DNA of 9,495 bases from Candidatus Omnitrophota bacterium (lineage in GTDB: Bacteria; Omnitrophota; Koll11; JAHIPI01), in assembly GCA_028718265.1 (NCBI GenBank), contig JAQUMG010000060.1, forward strand, positions 1 to 9,495, written 5' to 3'. Shown here one piece after another: positions 6,249-9,495 of this stretch (the stretch's first letter is position 1; each line of letters opens with the position of its first letter). The notes under the pieces were generated by a model, which was not told the origin of the DNA, searched no databases, and saw only the letters and a program-made list of their open reading frames with translations. Position numbers and translations under genes: made by a program.

Positions 6249-8537
6249 TTATTTTAATAATTCCTCGTAAAGTTTTTCTGTTTCGGCTACTGTTTTCCTT
6301 ATGTCAAATTTTTCCTTAACATAACTTCTTGCGCTCTGTGCCAGCCGTGTGCCGAGCGCTTCATCCTTTATCATACTCTCTATAGCATCCGCCAGGGCCT
6401 TGCCGTCTTTCGGGCTGACCAAAAGCCCGTTCTCATTATGGCATATCACTTCGGGTATCCCGCCGACTTTTGTCGCTATTACGGGAAGTCCTGCTTGCAT
6501 GGCCTCAAGAAGCGAATTGGGCAACCCCTCCCACAAAGAGGCCATAACAAAAGTATCTGCCATGCTTAAAAAATCCGACACGTCCTCCCTTTCACCGCTG
6601 AATACGACGTTATCGCGGATGCCTTTATCTGCCGCTTCTGCCTCGAGGTTTCGCTTATAATTTCCTCCGCCCACGATAAGTAATTTTACGTTTTTGCCCC
6701 TTTCCTTCAACATCTTAACTGCGTCAAAAACAAACGAATACCCTTTAACCGGCCGAAGATTACCGACCGAGAGCACAAGATACTCCGCGGGCGATATACC
6801 TATTTTGCGCCTCAGTTCGTCTTTGTTTTCTTTTCTTTCTCTCTTGTCCGGTTCCAGACCGTTATATATGACTTTTATCTTTTCTTTTTTTGTGATCCGC
6901 TTATTTACGTGTTCATACGCTACTTTATCTGATACGGCCGTAACGGCATCAACCAGATTATCCGTAAGCCTTAATAACAACCGCCGGAAATCACTGCCGA
7001 CATCCACGCTGCGCAAGGATGAGATCACAATCGGCACACCGGCAATCCTGCCGCATATTCTGCCGGCTAGTTCGGCGTGAAAAAGATAACTATGTACGAT
7101 ATCCGGCTTCTCTGTTTTAAGAATGCCGTAGAGTCTCCACAGGCACACCGGAAAATTGTACCATTTCATATTGAGGCTTATGACCCGGATACCTGCATCT
7201 TCTATGCCTTTTGTAACTTTTCCTTTTGGTTTCAGCGAAATAACAAGATGGCGGTATGAATTTATATCGGAATTGCGCAGGATTTTTAGCAGCATCAGCT
7301 CTGCCCCGCCTATATCAAGGTCCGTTATTATATGTGCTATTTTGACTTTTCTTGTGCCGTGGGATATTTTCTTATACAGTTCGAGATAGCGGCTCACAAC
7401 AACATCCCAGTCATAGCCCTTGGCGGCTGAAAGCGCGTTCTGCCCCAATCGTTTTTGCAGTTCTTCATCAGAGAAGACTTTTATTATTAAATCCGCTATA
7501 CCTTCAGGATCTTTTGCCTTGCTCTTCAGACCGTTTACGCCGTTTTCTATCATTTCGTTCACGCCCGGGGCATCTGTTGTCACGATCGGAAGCCCCGCCG
7601 CCATAGCTTCTACCAGAACTTTGGCAAATAATTCTATATAGGTAGGAAATACAAATATATCGGCGGCCTTATAATAGCTGATCAGCTCAGGGCTCGGAAC
7701 CTCTAGTCCACCGGACGGCGAAATAACTGCCGTGATCTCCTTTGAAACAAAATAATTACCCAGCCCTTCTTTCTCGGCATCTGTTTTTATTTTATCGCAA
7801 TTTTTACCAATCAGGAGCCATTTAAAACCTGTGTACTTGCGGCTAAGTATTTTTGCTATCGGCACAATCCGGCTGAAACCTTTCTTGGGATGATTGCGCC
7901 CTACTGTCAGTAATAATTTATGACTGCCATCCACCCCCAGGGCCCTTCTTATCTCTTCCCTGTCAGTCGCATTTTTAAACTTTGCGCAATCTATGCCGTT
8001 GGGAATGATGCTGATCTTTTCGGCCGGCACTCCTATGGAAACAAAGTCATTTTTCATAGAGTTGTTTGCCGCTATTACGGCCGTAAATTTTTTATACTGC
8101 TCCCTGATTATCTTGTCAGCTTTGCTATTTAACCTGTAGCCGTATTTGAGCTCCGGATAAGCCTGGATATCCTCGCCGACACAGCGCAAGACGCAGGGGA
8201 TTTTATTCCTGTTACAGAAATCTACTGCTGCTGCTCCCAGCGGATATCCTATGGTTGCCTGCCAGACATCAAAGCCATATTTCTTCTGCAGCGTTGCCAG
8301 CAGCTTCTCGGTGTATATCTTCCCCAGGCGGAAGTTTATAAATAAAAGCCTCGTAAGTAAAAAATTTAATCTCACTATCTTGTAATTGAAAATTCGGTCA
8401 AACTTACGGCCGCGGGATGGCGTTACAACAACCACATCATGGCCGCGCTTTGTAAGCTCGGTAGCCATATTGTGCACAAAAGCTTCCGCCCCGCCGATTC
8501 TGGGTAAATAATTTGATATTAAATACGCTATTTTCAT
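6249..8537 (-). CDS. Tandem fusion of two GT4 glycosyltransferases
   Basis: At 762 residues this is twice the usual GT4 length and holds two complete copies of the fold. Copy A (about 1-390) has SNYLPRIGGAEAF (8-20), IPNGID (178-183), VGRNHPKKG (212-220) and EX7E E302/E310 in ELFAKVLVEAMAAGLP, then DAPGVNEMIENG. Copy B (about 397-762) starts again with KIAHIITDLDIGGAEL (399-414), then NGLEPDKR (559-566), VGNLRPVKGY (591-600) and EX7E E670/E678 in EGLPNSLLEAMQAGLP. The two halves differ in sequence, so this is a fusion of distinct enzymes rather than a recent duplication. The linker is only about eight residues and codons 391-414 contain no ATG, GTG or TTG, so copy B is unlikely to be made separately. 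It probably adds two sugars in sequence. The ATG at 8537 overlaps the upstream TGA as ATGA; its ribosome site is weak. Both halves keep catalytic residues. Confidence 0.93.
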   Translation of the reverse strand: MKIAYLISNYLPRIGGAEAFVHNMATELTKRGHDVVVVTPSRGRKFDRIFNYKIVRLNFLLTRLLFINFRLGKIYTEKLLATLQKKYGFDVWQATIGYPLGAAAVDFCNRNKIPCVLRCVGEDIQAYPELKYGYRLNSKADKIIREQYKKFTAVIAANNSMKNDFVSIGVPAEKISIIPNGIDCAKFKNATDREEIRRALGVDGSHKLLLTVGRNHPKKGFSRIVPIAKILSRKYTGFKWLLIGKNCDKIKTDAEKEGLGNYFVSKEITAVISPSGGLEVPSPELISYYKAADIFVFPTYIELFAKVLVEAMAAGLPIVTTDAPGVNEMIENGVNGLKSKAKDPEGIADLIIKVFSDEELQKRLGQNALSAAKGYDWDVVVSRYLELYKKISHGTRKVKIAHIITDLDIGGAELMLLKILRNSDINSYRHLVISLKPKGKVTKGIEDAGIRVISLNMKWYNFPVCLWRLYGILKTEKPDIVHSYLFHAELAGRICGRIAGVPIVISSLRSVDVGSDFRRLLLRLTDNLVDAVTAVSDKVAYEHVNKRITKKEKIKVIYNGLEPDKRERKENKDELRRKIGISPAEYLVLSVGNLRPVKGYSFVFDAVKMLKERGKNVKLLIVGGGNYKRNLEAEAADKGIRDNVVFSGEREDVSDFLSMADTFVMASLWEGLPNSLLEAMQAGLPVIATKVGGIPEVICHNENGLLVSPKDGKALADAIESMIKDEALGTRLAQSARSYVKEKFDIRKTVAETEKLYEELLK

Positions 8538-9495
8538 CGCAAGATATCCATAACCTTATTGCAGAATTCTATTCTGCCGTCGCCGTATAAATAATATTTA
8601 TAGGTCCGCTGTGCGTTTTCGCTTATTCTTCTTATCTTCTCATTATCCCGCAAGAGTCCCCGCAGTTTGTTTTCGAAGTCCGAAAGATCCCATGAAAATG
8701 CCGCATAAGTTTCCTCATTCACGTATAACGGCGGCCACGTCTCAAGGTGCGACATATCCTGTTTAAACAAAAGAGCACCGTTAATAATAACCTCGAAATC
8801 ACGGCAGCTGATTTCACCCAGGCCAAATGGGCTGATTCCGATTTTAGAGTTTTGGAGCTCCTTCAGATATTTGCCCCTGTTTACTTTTGTCACATCCGCG
8901 CTAAACCTGCTTTTCAGGATCTCGGTTATTACCCGCCTTTGATGGCTGACTGTATTCCTTAAGTGTGAGAGACCTATTCTACCGTTAATATCTATCGGTC
9001 TGTTTTTACCGGCCTTTTCAAATTTTATCGTATAGCTGGCGGCCAGTGGCAGCATGGACCTGATCTTGGCTATCAATCCGCCCCACTTATAATCGTAACT
9101 GCCCCATTCGTTCATAGCGCTATTCCATGAAACACGTAACTTATGGGCATGCTCCCCCGACAATAAAACCGCGACTGATTTTTTCTGATTCTCAAGATCT
9201 TCTGCGTTTTCATTATCGCTGAGATTGTATAACTTCTTATAATAATCGGTAAACACTCTGAGGCCGTATAGATTTCTGTTGTATAATGACCTGTCTTTTA
9301 ATATCTGCCCCTTACAGTAGGTGTCGACGAACGGCATAATGTTAAATTGGGTGGTTCCGGTGCTGTCATTGGTATCAAACCATATTATCTTTTGCACCGT
9401 CTTTCTGAATCCCCTCAGGACATCGTACAGTCTATGTTCGTCATTTGAGTGCCATTTTTTAAAGAACTTACTGTTCGCAAATATGACATCGCAGT
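8534..9495 (-). CDS. Glycosyltransferase-like protein of an unnamed family (5' end outside window)
   Basis: The frame is open to the right edge: 319 residues are visible and the start lies beyond base 9495. A GTG at 9397 could be mistaken for the start, but the 32 codons before it contain no stop and encode plausible protein that runs into the IIWFDTNDSTGTTQF block. The C-terminal half (SKIGISPFGLGEISCRDFE, then INGALLFKQDMSHLETWP) resembles the donor domain of GT-B enzymes of the Glyco_trans_1_2 type, where a Glu in RDFE and the G-A-L-L strand sit near the nucleotide sugar. The closing segment KIRRISENAQRTYKYYL fits the terminal helices of such domains. No signal peptide or membrane segment is visible in the part present. 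It is the first visible gene of the operon and overlaps the fused GT4 gene by ATGA. Glycosyltransferase is a reasoned inference; substrate unknown. Confidence 0.78.
   Translation of the reverse strand, partial: CDVIFANSKFFKKWHSNDEHRLYDVLRGFRKTVQKIIWFDTNDSTGTTQFNIMPFVDTYCKGQILKDRSLYNRNLYGLRVFTDYYKKLYNLSDNENAEDLENQKKSVAVLLSGEHAHKLRVSWNSAMNEWGSYDYKWGGLIAKIRSMLPLAASYTIKFEKAGKNRPIDINGRIGLSHLRNTVSHQRRVITEILKSRFSADVTKVNRGKYLKELQNSKIGISPFGLGEISCRDFEVIINGALLFKQDMSHLETWPPLYVNEETYAAFSWDLSDFENKLRGLLRDNEKIRRISENAQRTYKYYLYGDGRIEFCNKVMDILR

Noticed and set aside
9395..9397. GTG as the start of the rightmost gene.
   Set aside because: The frame remains open for 32 more codons to the window edge and the upstream residues continue smoothly into the conserved IIWFDTNDSTG block, so the real start is outside the window.

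Overview
The window is one uninterrupted stretch of minus-strand coding sequence: eight genes read right to left, with no intergenic gap longer than 3 bases. Every recognisable product belongs to surface-glycan synthesis (O-antigen, capsule or exopolysaccharide). The two end genes are cut by the window edges. I see no RNA gene, mobile element, CRISPR array, promoter or terminator, and no non-coding stretch long enough to hold one.

In transcription order (9495 to 1) the genes are: (1) a 5'-truncated glycosyltransferase-like protein of an unnamed family; (2) a 762-residue protein that is two complete GT4 glycosyltransferases fused head to tail; (3) a single GT4 glycosyltransferase with a GTG start; (4) an extended-SDR nucleotide-sugar epimerase/dehydratase; (5) a WecA/TagO-like polyprenyl-phosphate sugar-1-phosphate transferase; (6) an O-antigen ligase/Wzy-like polytopic membrane protein; (7) a GT9 heptosyltransferase-like glycosyltransferase; (8) the N-terminal 224 residues of a NodU/CmcH-type carbamoyltransferase. 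Four of the seven junctions are 4-base ATGA stop/start overlaps and the others are 1- or 3-base gaps, so the genes are almost certainly co-transcribed and probably translationally coupled.

A working model (inference): the epimerase supplies a nucleotide sugar, the WecA-like enzyme loads the first sugar phosphate onto undecaprenyl phosphate, the three GT4 domains, the GT9 enzyme and possibly the first gene extend the chain, the O-antigen ligase-like protein transfers or polymerises the product on the periplasmic side, and the carbamoyltransferase decorates a sugar hydroxyl. No flippase (Wzx), chain-length regulator (Wzz) or ABC exporter is present, so the locus must continue beyond the window.

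The GT9 and O-antigen ligase homologues point to a Gram-negative-type envelope. The moderate base composition (by eye about 45% GC), the tightly packed glycan operon and the protein style are compatible with an uncultured lineage such as Omnitrophota. That assignment is an impression, not something the sequence proves.

Nothing here is clearly a new type of system. The points most worth checking are a roughly 41-residue insertion in the WecA-like enzyme just after its histidine motif, an Asp-to-Asn change in its second conserved aspartate pair, the tandem GT4 fusion, which has no usable internal start, and the unnamed right-edge family.
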